The translations under genes and the position numbers were made by a program. Below, in pieces: positions 1 through 12,113 of a stretch of DNA of 64,000 nucleotides. Numbering within the stretch: position 1 is the first letter of the stretch; each line of letters starts with the position of its first letter. The notes beneath the pieces were generated by a model. That model saw only the letters and a list, made by a program, of their open reading frames with translations. It was not told where the DNA came from and made no database searches. The DNA comes from Raphanus sativus. Lineage: Eukaryota; Streptophyta; Magnoliopsida; Brassicales; Brassicaceae. The DNA lies in NCBI RefSeq assembly GCF_000801105.2, contig NC_079519.1, positions 13,390,668 to 13,454,667 on the forward strand, given 5' to 3'.

Positions 1-1047
1 CAGCACAAGGAAAACTCAACCTTCGGCACTGCGAGACGTCGCTAACGCTCGAAGGATATTTTTTCCTTAAAACATTCCAGACGAAATTCTCGTCTCAGGA
101 ACTCTAAACTGTAAAACACCTTCAAAACGGTATCATATCGTTGTTGCTGATCACAACAAACGAACTCTAACGTCCTAAACAGACAAGCCACCTACGGGTA
201 GGCTCTCTTACATCCGACAATGATAACATAGCGCGCTATACAAGAAAATCGAAATTTCGTCTAGCGCTTCCTAACGGAAGTAGCTCGATTCGTACCCAGA
301 CAAATAATATAAGCCGATAACACTTCGCGGATTTTAAAACGGTACGAGTCAGGTTAAAATCGCAAACAGGTTAAACGAAAGCCGATTTGTCATCGAAAAG
401 CCTCATTCCGAGAGTAAACCTAGGTCTTGCCCTAAACCCAGCCTTGCTGGTGCTTAACATCTCTCATACACAGTATCAACACCCGATACGATATCCCAAA
501 ATTTGTCTCTTCACTTAAGTCTATCCGTTTCACGAACCTTCGCGTAAATCAGTAAACCGCGAAAAATCTCGCTTAGTACAATCGATGGATACGGTGATCA
601 TCTGAGAGGCAGGAATGAGACGACAACTCACATCATGTCCCTCTAACTTTGATAAACGGAAGTTCTCTCGATTTATAAAAACCACAATTTTATAGATTTG
701 AGCAATATATTTTAACAGGCCAAACTTGGACAAAATAAACAGCCTCCGAGGCTACTCTTGCGGCCAAAAAAGGTCCAACACGAAATACCATCGACAGCAA
801 CATGCTCGAAATAACTAGACGATAAAGTCACGCTGGAAAACAGGTCATAAGGGTCTTAAACTCCAAAACGAACTACGAAAAGGCTTGATCCCTACGAAAA
901 GGGTACGTAGGCAGCCTTTGAAAGGCGCAGCCACCAATCTTACGACTTTCCACGGAGCTTTTCAACCATTTATTCCGCCTAACTTACCTAATATGTCTTA
1001 CCGCTCGCAATAACATCACAAAAGTTCTACCGAGCTGGGGGGCTAAG
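1..1047 (+). mobile_element. 3' interior of an upstream Tat-like LTR element
   Basis: This non-coding stretch matches 11067-12113 almost base for base, with a constant offset of 11066. It runs directly into an LTR at 1048, with a G-rich polypurine-like tract at about 1036-1047. It is therefore the 3' end of the interior of a second copy of the element at 5861-14296. No gag or pol reading frame is visible, and the short open frames here carry no recognisable domain. Confidence 0.8.
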
Positions 1048-3118
1048 TGTTGGGGTCAAAATCGGTTACGACGGAATCAATGCATGAAAGTCCCCAGAAA
1101 GTATTTCTCCAAAAAAAAGTCTCGTATAATTTGAAAAGAAGTTCATACGACGTCATTCTCAAATTAGAATATCCAATCTATTCAATGAACAACTCTCAGG
1201 AAACAAACGGCAAAACGAAAGAAGGTCGGAGGTTGATCTTACAAGGTCAACTAGCCATGGGGTGAGCTCAGTTTTCCCAGTTCGCCCAAGGACAAGCTCA
1301 CTTTGTTCTTCTTTGAGTCTAGATCGAAATGGTTTTTGTTTCGCCTCAATCAGAGTTTCCGTTGAGATTTTACGAAAGAAATAAGACGCACGCCACGGCC
1401 ATGTGCGCCGGCGGCCAGACCAACATCCTGGGCGTCAGGCGGCCAGACCAACGTCCCGTTTCTGCGCGCCGGGTGACCAGACCGAAGTCCTGGGCGCCGG
1501 GCGGCCAGACCGACGTCCCATTTATGCGCGCCGGGTGGCCAGACCGAAGTCCTGGGCGCCGGGCGGCCAGACCAACATCCTTGGCACCGGGCGGCCAGAC
1601 CAACGTCCCCTTTCTGCGCGCCTGGCGGCCAGACTTCGATCCTGGGCACCGGGCGACAAGACCAACGTCCCGTTTCTGCGCGCCGGGCACGCAAACCTCG
1701 ATCCTCGGCACCGGGCGGCCAGACTTCGGTCATGGGCGCCAGGCAGCCAGACCGACGTTCCGTTTCTGCACGCCGGGCGCCCAGACCGCGATCCTGGGCG
1801 CCGGGCGGCCAGACTTCAATCCTGGGCGCCGGGCGACCAGACTGACGTCCCGTTTCTGCGCGCCGGGCTCCCAGACCTTGATCCTGGGCGCCGGGCGGCC
1901 AGACCCGGCTCACCGAGGGCTTCGATTTGATATCTTGATCGTTTTCTGGGTCCTCACGGTTTGAGAGAACAGCCTCTTTGAAGTTCCAAAGCAGTTTCCT
2001 TTGCGTTCGGCCTGCCCAAACTTAGATCAATTCCCGTGACTTCCGTATACTTTCGTATGGTCGTGTCATCTCAGCTACAGACATAGTGTCTCTCGGTTCA
2101 TCTCGATTGAAGTTGTCATCGAAGTTTTACGACTAAAACTGAGAAGGTTGTTTTTCTCGTAAAGTGTATCATGTAAAACAAGAACGATCGACTTGAACTT
2201 CGATTCTTTAAGCTATACGATTTGTTTTGCGGAGAAAGACAATCTTTCCGAGAAATCGTATAAACGTTCAACTTGAAACATGCCTACGGACTCACTTACG
2301 AATTTAAGGGTTCAAGCCCAACAAATCTATGACGGTTTATTCTATTTCCCGAAAATAGGATAAATGTCAAGTTTCCGAGGATAAATGTAAAGTTTCCTGA
2401 TAAACATGTAGATCGACGTAAATAGAAAAAGCCCGATTCGCGACAGATCTGGCCCAAAGAGAGGATAGACCGACATAGGAGGACTTTATAAAGAAGCTTG
2501 GGGCAATGAGAAGAGAGGAGAGAAAATCCGAAAATTGAGAGAGGAGAGAGCAGATCCGAGATTTTAGACTTAGAGAATTTAGAACTTAGGTGGTTAGACT
2601 AGCAAGGCAGGACCTAGAACATCTGGTCACCTCTTGTTCTATTTTCATCTTGTCCGCAGACTTCCGTTCCTCTCTGAAGGATCTAACGATTCTTCTACTT
2701 AGAGTTCCGCACATAGAATCCCTAGGCATTATTCTCGACATGCCTGTTTCTATGACCAACGCTCATACTAGACGAACTCTGCCAGGCAGTTCGATCTCTT
2801 GTTCAAATCTTTCAAACTGAAATACGTCCGACTTGATCCTCGAAAGGGGTACGTAGGCAGCCTTTCTTAAGTTCCAGTCCCAAATCTTAACAAAACTTTT
2901 TCGTATCTTTTTCGTCTTTTGTCATCGAGCCGCGACTAGATTAGGGTTAAGATTTTGAGAGACGGCAAGAACTAGGAAAATCGCAGACAGTTCTCGCAGT
3001 CAAAGCTTTTATAATCTTTTATAATCATCGCAACGCTCTTACGCAAATTCGAAACATAGATCTGCTTTCCGTAAAACTCGTTTGTTATCTTTCTATATTT
3101 TCCGTATTTATCCGGACA
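1048..3118 (+). mobile_element. Tat-like LTR, copy 1 (3' truncated)
   Basis: It begins TGTTGGGGTC right after a purine-rich tract, as expected for a 3' LTR, and aligns along its length with the complete LTR at 12114-14296. It stops short: after the shared sequence ending near 3118 it switches to minus-strand Athila-like sequence and lacks roughly the last 110 bases, including the terminal CCCACA. It contains a GC-rich minisatellite at about 1405-1910. By eye it is about 99% identical to copy 3 and clearly less similar to copy 2. Confidence 0.85.
1405..1910. repeat. GC-rich minisatellite inside LTR copy 1
   Basis: Tandem units alternate between a 28-base form (core CCTGGGCGCCGGGCGGCCAG) and a 34-base form containing CCCGTTTCTGCGCGCC, each ending near CAGACC. 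The block is far richer in GC than the surrounding LTR. The same array recurs in the other two LTR copies and, in a diverged form, in the element interior. Confidence 0.9.
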
Positions 3119-5367
3119 CCTTTGTTATTAGCTCTCCTCGGTCTATTGTTGTGGCTTCGTCGATCGATTTTCTCTTGTATCTGCCGGTCTATATTTTGAT
3201 GCGTCTGTCGATCGATGTTGATGCATCTGGAAGACTTGCTATGTACCTCTGAATCTCCACTATCTCCCTCTGCAATGCTTCTGTGTGTGCAGTCAAAGAT
3301 CTGATGGTGATGTCCCATGGGAAATAGATGTCGTCACATCTCTTATCAAGTCTGTCCTCTAATGCTCCCAAGATTTCGTAGATCTCTTTTACTAACTGAT
3401 CAATCTCTGCTTTGGTCGAACGTTTCGGTCGATCGATGCTGATGTTGCTTCTTCGGCCACACAATGAGTTTGAATCATGGCTATGTCATGTCTCATCTCT
3501 TCCATGCGGGTAGTCAACCAACTAATGCTGTCATTCAGTGGATAGTAGACACCATCAAGCTTCATCTGGAAATTACATTCTGTTCTTCCATAAGCTCCAA
3601 AGATTCCATGAGTTATCTCATTGATCTCATCCTTGGTGTAGATTTCTAGTACTAGCTTGGTATGTGTGAATGACTCTGCATGTTCTGGAAGACATATGTA
3701 AGAGCGCTCATCCATTGATGCTCTTTTAAGTAGATTTCTGATGTCATCCTTTAATACAGTGATGATGTTGCCGTCTACTCCTCGTGCATATCCATACTCA
3801 TCTCTGTAGATATCAAACTCATCTTTCTATTCCTAGTGGAATCTTTTTACTTCATAACAGTTGTCAGCTCTTTTTCCAAATTCGGGAAGTCTGCTGATTG
3901 ATGTTGGGACTGATTTGTCGATCGATGATTGGTTCCGTGTTTCATTATGGTTCTCGAAACAAATCCCTACTCCACAAGCTGTAGCAAAAAGCTCGTATGG
4001 AATCCTTTGTTAGTGCTCTGGATTGTTGCGTTGTTGCATGAAAAGATTTTCTGGTCCATTAGCCATCTGAAGGATGTCTGCAATGTCCTATCTGGATACT
4101 TGGAGAAATTGTCCATCCAATGCTTGTGCATAGCCTTTTGGATCCCTGAAAATACCAAACTCATCCGGTGTTAGAAACTTATGATACGTATTATCGTTTG
4201 CTTGTACATCGAATCGTGGGTTTGTATTATTGTCCATCGATGTGGTATTGTTGCTATCGATCGATGGTCGTATGTTTATTGTTTGGGAACGACTGAAGCG
4301 AGCTCCTTCTCCACAAGCCTTTGCAAAGAGTGAATCTGCATCTGAATGTTCCTGGAGGTTGAAGAGTTCCTCTGTAGTGAAACATTCATTAAACTCATCT
4401 GCACGTGGCTCATGTATTGCTGTCTCTACTGCATAGCTCTCCTGATAACAATCATCTGCCCAACTACCAATTGAGTAATCTCCTTCTTGCGCATGGTTGA
4501 TCTCAGTGTCGATCGATATGTAGTTGGTTGTGTTGGTCAATGCTCGTGCACGTTCTGCTTGTTGATGATGAGTGTCGATCGATGTTGTGCAGCCTTTATC
4601 GATCGATGTCACATTCCTTATCCCAATGGAATGGTGTAGAACTCTATCTTCCTCTATAAGAAGACTATGATACTCTATAGATCTTTCCTCCTCGTAATCC
4701 TCATCATACTCATCAATGTACGGTGATGTTATAACAGCTCCTAGTGCGAAACTCTGATAGTAGTGTATTGGCCAATCGTCACGTTCTGATGTAGGCGAAC
4801 TGTCGATCGATTCTTCTAAGTGAATGTCGATCGATTGCTGATTGTTGTCACTGTCGATCGATGTTGAAGTGTGTGTGTCGATTGTTGCCGAATATTCTAT
4901 CTCGTACCCAGATCCACAGTGGCATGCTGCTATGAATCTTGGATCTCCAATCTCTAAGCAGGACGTCAGTGGCTTGACAACTCCCACTGGATCATAGTAG
5001 ATATTCAGATCTATGTGTGTCAGATACAACTGATTGGTCTGCATGTTGCATACTGCTCCTACTGTAGCCATGAAAGCTCTCCCAAGTAGTACAGAAGAAT
5101 TCCAGTTCAGCTTGATATCTAGAGCATGAAAATAAACTGGAACTAAGGCATTACCAATCTACACCTCAAGGTCTCTGATGATTCCTCCTGAGTTCCTCTA
5201 AGAACAGTCCACAATAGTGCATTCAATCCTCTGAAGGCTTTATCTTCAGACCTAGCCGGTTTGCCATAACCTTTGGTAGTATGCTGACTGATGTTCATGT
5301 GTCAAATAATGCATGTGAGAACTCAATCCCTTTCACCAAGCATCGTATTACAGACTTCCCATGATCA
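3119..5367 (-). pseudogene. Athila-like protease and Ser-Ile-Asp-rich region, degenerate
   Basis: Read on the minus strand from 5367 downward, this continues the interior of the Athila-like element whose gag is at 18717-14972. The first roughly 300 bases encode a retropepsin-like segment: a KGIEF...ALFDT active-site region, a stop directly after FDT, SVSILPKVMA, then a GRAFMATVGAVCN block. The following frame (5071-4088) and fragments at 3715-3189 carry many Ser-Ile-Asp (SID) runs, each encoded by TCGATCGA-type motifs, together with LPEHAESFT and LDGVYYPLNDSISWL segments typical of Brassicaceae Athila-like proteins. Several stops and frame breaks make it non-functional. No reverse transcriptase or integrase is visible before truncation at 3118/3119. 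Confidence 0.75.
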
Positions 5368-5372
5368 CTCTT
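5368..5372. repeat. Target-site duplication CTCTT, left copy
   Basis: These five bases precede the TGATAGG start of the plus-strand Athila-type solo LTR. The same five bases follow its TATCA end at 14967-14971. Confidence 0.8.
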
Positions 5373-5860
5373 TGATAGGCCATGGATTTTACCTACTTTT
5401 AACTATGGTTTATAAGTGTTTTGACTACTAATTATATTATTATAAAGTCTATTTATTATACCTATGGGTCCAGTAGTGATCTGGAAGAAAGTGATGTTTT
5501 AGAACATTTTGGAGATAAAAGGAGAAACTACCTGAGCTGACTATCGAGCATGCAAGAGGTCGACATTCAGAGACAAATATTGATCGATGTACATCATGTA
5601 CAATCGATCGACAGCGAAGCGTGGCCCAAGACTTCACCAAATTACAAGATTACCCCTGAGGAGTTTTTAACATAATATATATACTTTGCCAAAGTGTTTA
5701 AGGCAAAGAGAGATTTCTTGTATTCTTATTTTCACAGCAAAAGGTTTTCTAGGATTTTTAGAGTTGGAGAGAAGATTTAGAAAGATTTGTAATTGGAACT
5801 CCATTATTATCTGTCTATCTATTTATACAGTTTTCTTTACTTCTTATTGTTATGAATTCC
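5373..5860 (+). mobile_element. Athila-type solo LTR, left half
   Basis: It starts TGATAGGCC after a CTCTT duplication. It contains the block near 5700-5840 (cagcaaaaggttttctagg and following) that recurs inverted at about 20800-20890 in the host element's own LTR, plus TCGATCGA motifs near 5570-5605. The LTR is broken at 5860 by the Tat-like element and resumes at 14297. Comparison with related LTRs at about 58440 and 62040 suggests about 65-70 bases are missing at this junction. Confidence 0.8.
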
Positions 5861-7825
5861 GAAAAAAGTCTTGTATAATTTGAAAAGAAGTTCATACGAC
5901 GTCATTCTCAAATTAGAATATCCAATTTACTCAACGAACAACAATCGGAAAACAAACGGCAAAACGAAAGAAGGTCGGAGCTTGATCTTATCAGGTCAAC
6001 TAGCCATGGGATGAGCTCAGTTTTCCCAGTTCGCCCAAGGACAAGCTCACTTTGTTCTCCTTTGAGTCTAGATCGAAATGGCATTCGTTTCGCCTCAATC
6101 GGAGTTTCCATTGAGATTTTACGAAAGAAACAAGACGCACGCCACAACCCTGGGCGCCGGGCGGCCAGACCAACTTCCCGTTTCTGCGCGCCGGGCGGCC
6201 AGACCGAAGTCCTGGGCGCCGGGCGGCCATACCAACATCCTGGGCGTCGGGCAGCCAGACCGATGTCCCGTTTCTGCGCGCCGGGCGGCCAGACCGAAGT
6301 CCTGGGTGCCGGACGGCCAGACCGAGATCCTGGGCTCCGGGCGGCCAGACCCATGTCCCGTTTCTGCCCGCCGGGCGCCCAGACTTCGATCTTGGGCTCC
6401 GGGCGGCCAGAATTCGATCCTGGGCGCCGGGAGACCAGACCGACGTCCCGTTTCTGCGCGCCGCGCGCTCAGACCTCGATCCTGGGCGCCAGGCGGCCAG
6501 ACCCGTCTTGGCGAGGGCTTCGATTTGATATCTTGATCGTTTTCTGGGTCCTCATGGTTTGAGAGAACGGCCTCTTTGAAGTTCCAAGGCAGATTCCTTT
6601 GCGTTCGTCCTGCCCAAACTTAGATCAATTCCTGTGACTTCCGTATACTTTCGTATGGTCGTGTCATCTCCGCTACAGACATAGTGTCTCTCGGTTCGTC
6701 TCGATCGAAGTTATCATCGAAGTTTTACGACTAAAACTGAGAAGGTTGTTTTTCTCGTAAAGTGTATCGTGTAATACAAGAACGATCGACTTGAACATCG
6801 ATTCTTTAAGCTATACGATTTGTTTTGCGGAGAAAGAAAATCTTTCCGAGAAATCGTATAAACGTTCAGTCTTGAAACATGCCCACAGACTCACTTACGA
6901 TTTTAAGGGTCCATGCCCAACAAAGCTATGACGGTTTATTTTATTTCCCGAAAATAGGATAAATGTCAAGTTTCCGAGGATAAATGTACAGTTTCCTGAT
7001 AAACATGTAGATCGACGAAAATAGAAAAAGCCCGATTCGCGACAGATCTGGCCCAAAGAGAGGATAGACCGACATAGGAGGAGTATATAAAGAAGCTTGG
7101 GGCAATGAGAAGAGAGGAGAGAAAATCCAAAAATTGAGAGAGGAGAGAGCAGATCCGAGATTTTAGACTTAGAGAACTTAGAACTTAGGTGGTTAGACTA
7201 GCAAGGCAGGACCTAGAACGTCTGGTCACCTCTCGTTCGATTTTCATCTTGTCCGCAGACTTCCGTTCCTCTCGGAAGGATCTAACGATTCTTCAACTTA
7301 GAGTTCCGCACATAGAATCCCTAGGCATTATTCTCGACATGCCCGTTTTTATGACCAACGCTCATACTAGACGAACTCCGCCAGGCAGTTCGATCTCTTG
7401 TTCAAATCTTTCAAACTGAACTACGTCCGACTTGATCATCGAAAGGGGTACGTAGGCAGCCTTTCTTAAGGTCCAGTCCCAAATCTTAACAAAACTTTTT
7501 CGTATCTTTTTCGTCTTTTGTTATGGAGCCGCGACTAGATTAGGGTTAAGGTTTTGAGACGGCAAGAACTAGGAAAATCGCTGAAAGTTCTCGCAGTCAA
7601 AGCTTTTATAATCTTTTATAATCATCGCAACGCTCTTACGCAAATTCGAAACATAGATCTGCTTTCCGTAAAACTCGTTTTGTTATCTTTCTATATTTTC
7701 CGCATTTGTTCGGACACTTGTCGTTGGCTATCGCAGAGAATCCGGACCTTCAGGGAAAGTCGGGTTAACTTGGCTTTTCTCCATTTTTTTCATTAAAATC
7801 GACGGTGTGAATTTCGGTTCCCACA
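5861..7825 (+). mobile_element. Tat-like LTR, copy 2 (5' LTR, start missing)
   Basis: It matches LTR 12114-14296 from about base 68 onward and ends in the canonical ...TTCCCACA at 7825. A primer-binding site follows directly, so this is the 5' LTR of the element ending at 14296. The first roughly 70 bases were lost together with adjoining solo-LTR sequence. Its minisatellite (about 6149-6505) is shorter than in copies 1 and 3, and its unique parts differ from them by several percent. Confidence 0.85.
6149..6505. repeat. GC-rich minisatellite inside LTR copy 2
   Basis: The same 28/34-base alternating units as in the other LTRs, but with fewer units and a different unit order. This shows that the array changes length between copies. 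Confidence 0.9.
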
Positions 7826-7827
7826 GT

Positions 7828-7846
7828 TCGGCGCTAGTAGGAGGGG
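7828..7846 (+). other. Primer-binding site, tRNA-Asn type
   Basis: Three bases after the LTR end, the sequence CGGCGCTAGTAGGAGGGG resembles the primer site of plant Tat-lineage elements, which pairs with the 3' end of tRNA-Asn (remembered form TGGCGCTAGAAGGAGGG). Two mismatches suggest decay. The Tat assignment rests mainly on this site, since no coding domain survives. Confidence 0.55.
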
Positions 7847-7879
7847 GGGGACAGATTACTCTTACTCTTAAAAACGGGC

Positions 7880-8065
7880 ATGTCGAAATATGAAAGAAAA
7901 AACTCGCAGCTCGTATCAACGTTGGTAAACAACTTTAGCGTAACTGCCCTTACGGCCAACGCCAATGCAAACGCCGCAGTGCTCGAGAAAATAAAAAAAC
8001 CTAGTCGCGGCTTTTCACGACAGGAAGAGCACGAAAACGAGCTCGCAACTTCTCTATCAAGATAG
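7880..8065 (+). pseudogene. Short open frame after the primer site, function unknown
   Basis: A 61-residue frame starts 54 bases after the 5' LTR, where gag would begin in a full element. It is charged and has an Ala-Asn repeat (TANANANAA) and a KKPSRGFSRQEE segment. I do not recognise a domain. It may be the remnant of a gag N-terminus or chance. Confidence 0.25.
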
Positions 8066-8266
8066 CAAGGGCAACGATAAAATCTATCAAACCCCAAGAA
8101 ATTCGTATAGTTACCGAGTTTTAGAAATCTCGACGAGTAGGGGTTTGACCGAAAACTTTTTCTGAGAATTTCGCGGAAAATTAAAACTCGTTCTCCCCGA
8201 AAACATGGAGAAAACCTAAGTTACTCGCAGTCGAGAGAATGGATAACCGAAACAGGTCATCCAAGG

Positions 8267-8690
8267 AACACGTCCTGGGCGCCGGGCGTCCAGACCGACG
8301 TCCCGTTTCTGCGCGCCGGGCGCCCAGACTCACGTCCTGGGCGCCGGGCGGCCAGGCTCACGTCCTGGGCATAGGGCGTCCAGACCGACCTCCCATTTCT
8401 GCGCGCCGGGCGCCCAGACTCACATCCTTAGCGCTGCGCCCCCAGACTCACGTCCTGGGCGCCGGACCTCCAGACCGACTTCCCGTTTCTGGGCGCCGGC
8501 AACCAGACTCACATCCTGGGCGCCGGGCGTCCAGGCACACGTCCCATTTCTGTGCGCCGTGCGCCCAGACTCACGTCCTGGGGGCCGTACATCCAGACCG
8601 ACGTCTCGTTTCTGGGCATCGGGCGTCCAGACCGACGTCCCGTTTCTGCATGCCGGGCGGCCAGACCGAAGTCCTGGGCGCCGGGCTACG
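8267..8690. repeat. GC-rich minisatellite in the element interior
   Basis: Units of the same family as in the LTRs, but with GTCCAGACCGACGTCCCGTT and CCCAGACTCACGTCCTGG variants. Its presence outside the LTR means that either the array was copied into the interior or the interior was the source for the LTR array. Confidence 0.85.
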
Positions 8691-9287
8691 GGTCGTTCGG
8701 CGAATGCGGCCAATTCCTTGTAAAATCCCTAGTTCATTTCAATCGGAATGATCGAGAAAGTTACGGAGAAAAGTCGGAAGGTTCAGCTAACAAAAGGATT
8801 GCAATTCATCGTATAAAACGATTACGTTTAATCTAAAGCACCAATCATTTTAACTATATGAGGAATTTGGATTCATTCGGAAGACCGATACCATTACCGT
8901 CGTACTTCCAGACAACTCTTCCGAGCAAATCCTGTTGAGAATGTGGCTTGTCTCGGTTCTGTCCCGACCAGCTCGCCATGTGGCGAACTCGATCCTTCTC
9001 TAACCGTCTTTGAAAAAACGGAATTGATTTCTATAAAATCATTCAAAGCCTAAACGGTTAACGAAGACTGAACAAAGCCAAAACGAGAGATCATATCCCT
9101 CACTGCTAAGACATTTTCTGACACCTAAAATTTCGCTCGTTGCGGACTTTCGACTTTTGTCGACTAAGCTTATTTTCGAAAAACTACTCAAAACTGCTTC
9201 GGGTCAATCCTATGGAAACGAGAAAGTTTATGATTAAGATTAGTCACCAAAATTACGCCTCACCGCAGTTAGGATTTCTGATATTAA

Positions 9288-9480
9288 GTTCGATAACATT
9301 TTACGGAACATTTTTCCTAAAATAATACTCGACAATATTTCACGAGAAATATTTTGTACAATTAAACTCGACAACAATTTTACGAGACGACTTCCCATAA
9401 AATTAACTCGACAGCGTTTTAGGAAACAGTTTTTGTAAGATCAAGCTCGGCCATATTTTACGAAACATCATTCACAAAGC
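9288..9480. repeat. Degenerate 39-base tandem repeat
   Basis: About five diverged units each begin near ACTCGACA and contain a TTTTACGA-like core. Unit starts near 9327, 9366, 9406 and 9444 are 38-40 bases apart. It is part of the non-coding element interior. Confidence 0.55.
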
Positions 9481-12101
9481 CAATCAATATCGTATCTGGA
9501 ACATGACCAGTTCGCTCACATCCTGACGAACTGAGAGCCTCACTCGAGTGAAGCCTTGTCCATTGACCCGTATTTCCAAAACGCCCCTCTTAACCTGCTT
9601 CTCCTCCTTTGGTTCAACGATTTCGTAAAATTCCTTCGGTACATAAAACGCAATATGGTTTTACCAGATTCTGCCACGTTGAGTCGAAAACGTCTATTCA
9701 TAACTTTTGATAAACTCTTCAACAATACACAAAGCGCACCTTGTCAATTTGGTAAAATCAGAGATACGAAGAAACGGGGACAGGAACTTGGACATTGATA
9801 TCCCTTCCTCATTCCGATATTTTCGTCATAATTTCGTCGAAAACCAATTCATATGAAATTCAGTAAGTGACTTTTCAAAGTCCTTTGACGTTGAATCGAA
9901 AGTGGCCATTCCTAAACGCCTAATAAAACTTTCGATAAATTACTAACTCATACTCGCAGGAATCCTTCGACGAAATACGCACCCGTTCTTGTAACTAACG
10001 CTACGAAAGTTGAAAAGGAGAAGAGGAAAAGAAGAAGAGGCAATCTCGAATCCTCAATGATACTAAGGTACGTCCGACTTAAAAATTTTGTCGAGGTTAT
10101 AATTTTTCGTAGGAAAGGAATGAAAACGTCTTGAAAACTGCCGTAGAATTTAGTGAACTTAGAACCTAGGTGGATAGTCTAGCAATCTATGTCTTAGGCA
10201 AATTTTCAGTCTTCTTCCATTGTTCCTTGACTGTCCAGGCAGAGGCACACTCGTCATGCTTCCTAAAGAAAAACCGAGAAACTATCGCCACACATTCTAA
10301 GGCAAACTCGTCATGCTTCCTAAAGAAAGAAAAACCTTCAAAAGAACGGCTAACCTGTTTCCTTTCGTAAAATAAAATAACGGATCCAACGGATATCTGT
10401 CGTAGATAATTTTTACTCCATAAGGTTGCTGATTCCTGCTTTTACTACCCTCGGTTACGTCCAAGCAGGAAATGACCCTGCAACCGAATCTGCACATATT
10501 CTACGACGATCATTTACCAACAACTTCCTTGGCTATACGGCTGAACCTAGCCTCCATGCCAATCCAAAACTACTGATCGATCACCGCTCCAACTGCTTAA
10601 CGGCTAACGGTTAAACGACAATCCACGATTTGTCGTGAAACGCCAAGTGATTATTATGCAAGCAGTTTGTCGTATAACCCGGAATCAGAAATCATACGAT
10701 GAATTCTTCGTAACAAAACTCAGTCCTAATAACCATATGCTTAACAGAAGATTTAAACTTAACATCAATTGATTAAGTTCTATACGCCACGTAAAACGCT
10801 GCCTAAAAAGAAACACTCGTAATAAAACTCCTAAATGTATACTAGTCATTCTTAAAACTACACAAAATAAATCTCCCGGGAGGCCAACACTTCACAAAGC
10901 ACAGTGGAGGAAAACGCTATTTCCCTAGAACAAATTTACGCGACCCTTCGGTCCTAGTTTCTCGATCAAAAATCGAACAATTCAGCGCCAAAACTGAAAC
11001 AACAGTTTTTGGCTGTGAACAATCGCAAAACTCCTCCAAGCCCGCGAACATTTCAAACACGAAATGCAGCACAAGGAAAACTCAACCTTCGGCACTGCGA
11101 GACGTCGCTAACGCTCGAAGGATATTTTTTCCTTAAAACATTCCAGACGAAATTCTCGTCTCAGGAACTCTAAACTGTAAAACACCTTCAAAACGGTATC
11201 ATATCGTTGTTGCTGATCACAACAAACGAACTCTAACGTCCTAAACAGATAAGCCACCTACGGGTAGGCTCTCTTACATCCGACAATGATAACATAGCGC
11301 GCTATACAAGAAAATCGAAATTTCGTCTAGCGCTTCCTAACGGAAGTAGCTCGATTCGTACCCAGACAAATAATATAAGCCGATAACACTTCGCGGATTT
11401 TAAAACGGTACGAGTCAGGTTAAAATCGCAAACAGGTAAAACGAAAGCCGATTTGTCATCGAAAAGCCTCATTCCGAGAGTAAACCTAGGTCTTGCCCTA
11501 AACCCAGCCTTGCTAGTGCTTAACATCTCTCATACACAGTATCAACACCCGATACGATATCCCAAAATTTGTCTCTTCACTTAAGTCTATCCGTTTCACG
11601 AACCTTCGCGTAAATCAGTAAACCGCGAAAAATCTCGCTTAGTACAATCGATGGATACGGTGATCATCTGAGAGGCAGGAATGAGACGACAACTCACATC
11701 ATGTCCCTCTAACTTTGATAAACGGAAGTTCTCTCGATTTATAAAAACCACAATTTTATAGATTTGAGCAAAATATTTTAACAGGCCAAACTTGGACAAA
11801 ATAAACAGCCTCCGAGGCTACTCTTGCGGCCAAAAAAGGTCCAACACGAAATACCATCGACAGCAACATGCTCGAAATAACTAGACGATAAAGTCACGCT
11901 GGAAAACAGGTCATAAGGGTCTTAAACTCCAAAACGAACTACGAAAAGGCTTGATCCCTACGAAAAGGGTACGTAGGCAGCCTTTGAAAGGCGCAGCCAC
12001 CAATCTTACGACTTTCCACGGAGCTTTTCAACCATTTATTCCGCCTAACTTACCTAATATGTCTTACCGCTCGCAATAACATCACAAAAGTTCTACCGAG
12101 C

Positions 12102-12113
12102 TGGGGGGCTAAG
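12102..12113 (+). other. Polypurine-like tract before 3' LTR
   Basis: The sequence TGGGGGGCTAAG lies directly before the TGTTGGGG start of the LTR, the position of the plus-strand primer in LTR retrotransposons. The same tract precedes LTR copy 1 at 1036-1047. Confidence 0.6.

Larger units (their letters stand above)
7826..12113 (+). mobile_element. Non-coding interior of Tat-like element
   Basis: This 4.3 kb interior lies between the 5' LTR ending at 7825 and the 3' LTR starting at 12114. I find no gag, protease, reverse transcriptase or integrase, so the element is a large non-autonomous derivative that would depend on enzymes from a related copy. It holds a primer site, a 61-codon open frame (7880-8065), a diverged GC minisatellite (about 8267-8690), a 39-base degenerate tandem array (about 9288-9480) and a purine-rich tract before the 3' LTR. 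From 11067 on it duplicates 1-1047. Confidence 0.8.

Noticed and set aside
1329..1964. Long Arg/Pro/Gly-rich open frames on both strands (also at 1350-1913, 6011-6562, 8239-8751, 12396-13031)
   Set aside because: They arise because the 28/34-base GC minisatellite lacks stops in most frames. Unit lengths are not multiples of three, so no frame is conserved, and no domain is recognisable.
4230..4436. Plus-strand open frames across 3464-5883
   Set aside because: The recognisable Athila-like protein segments are on the minus strand. Plus-strand frames are shadows without domains.
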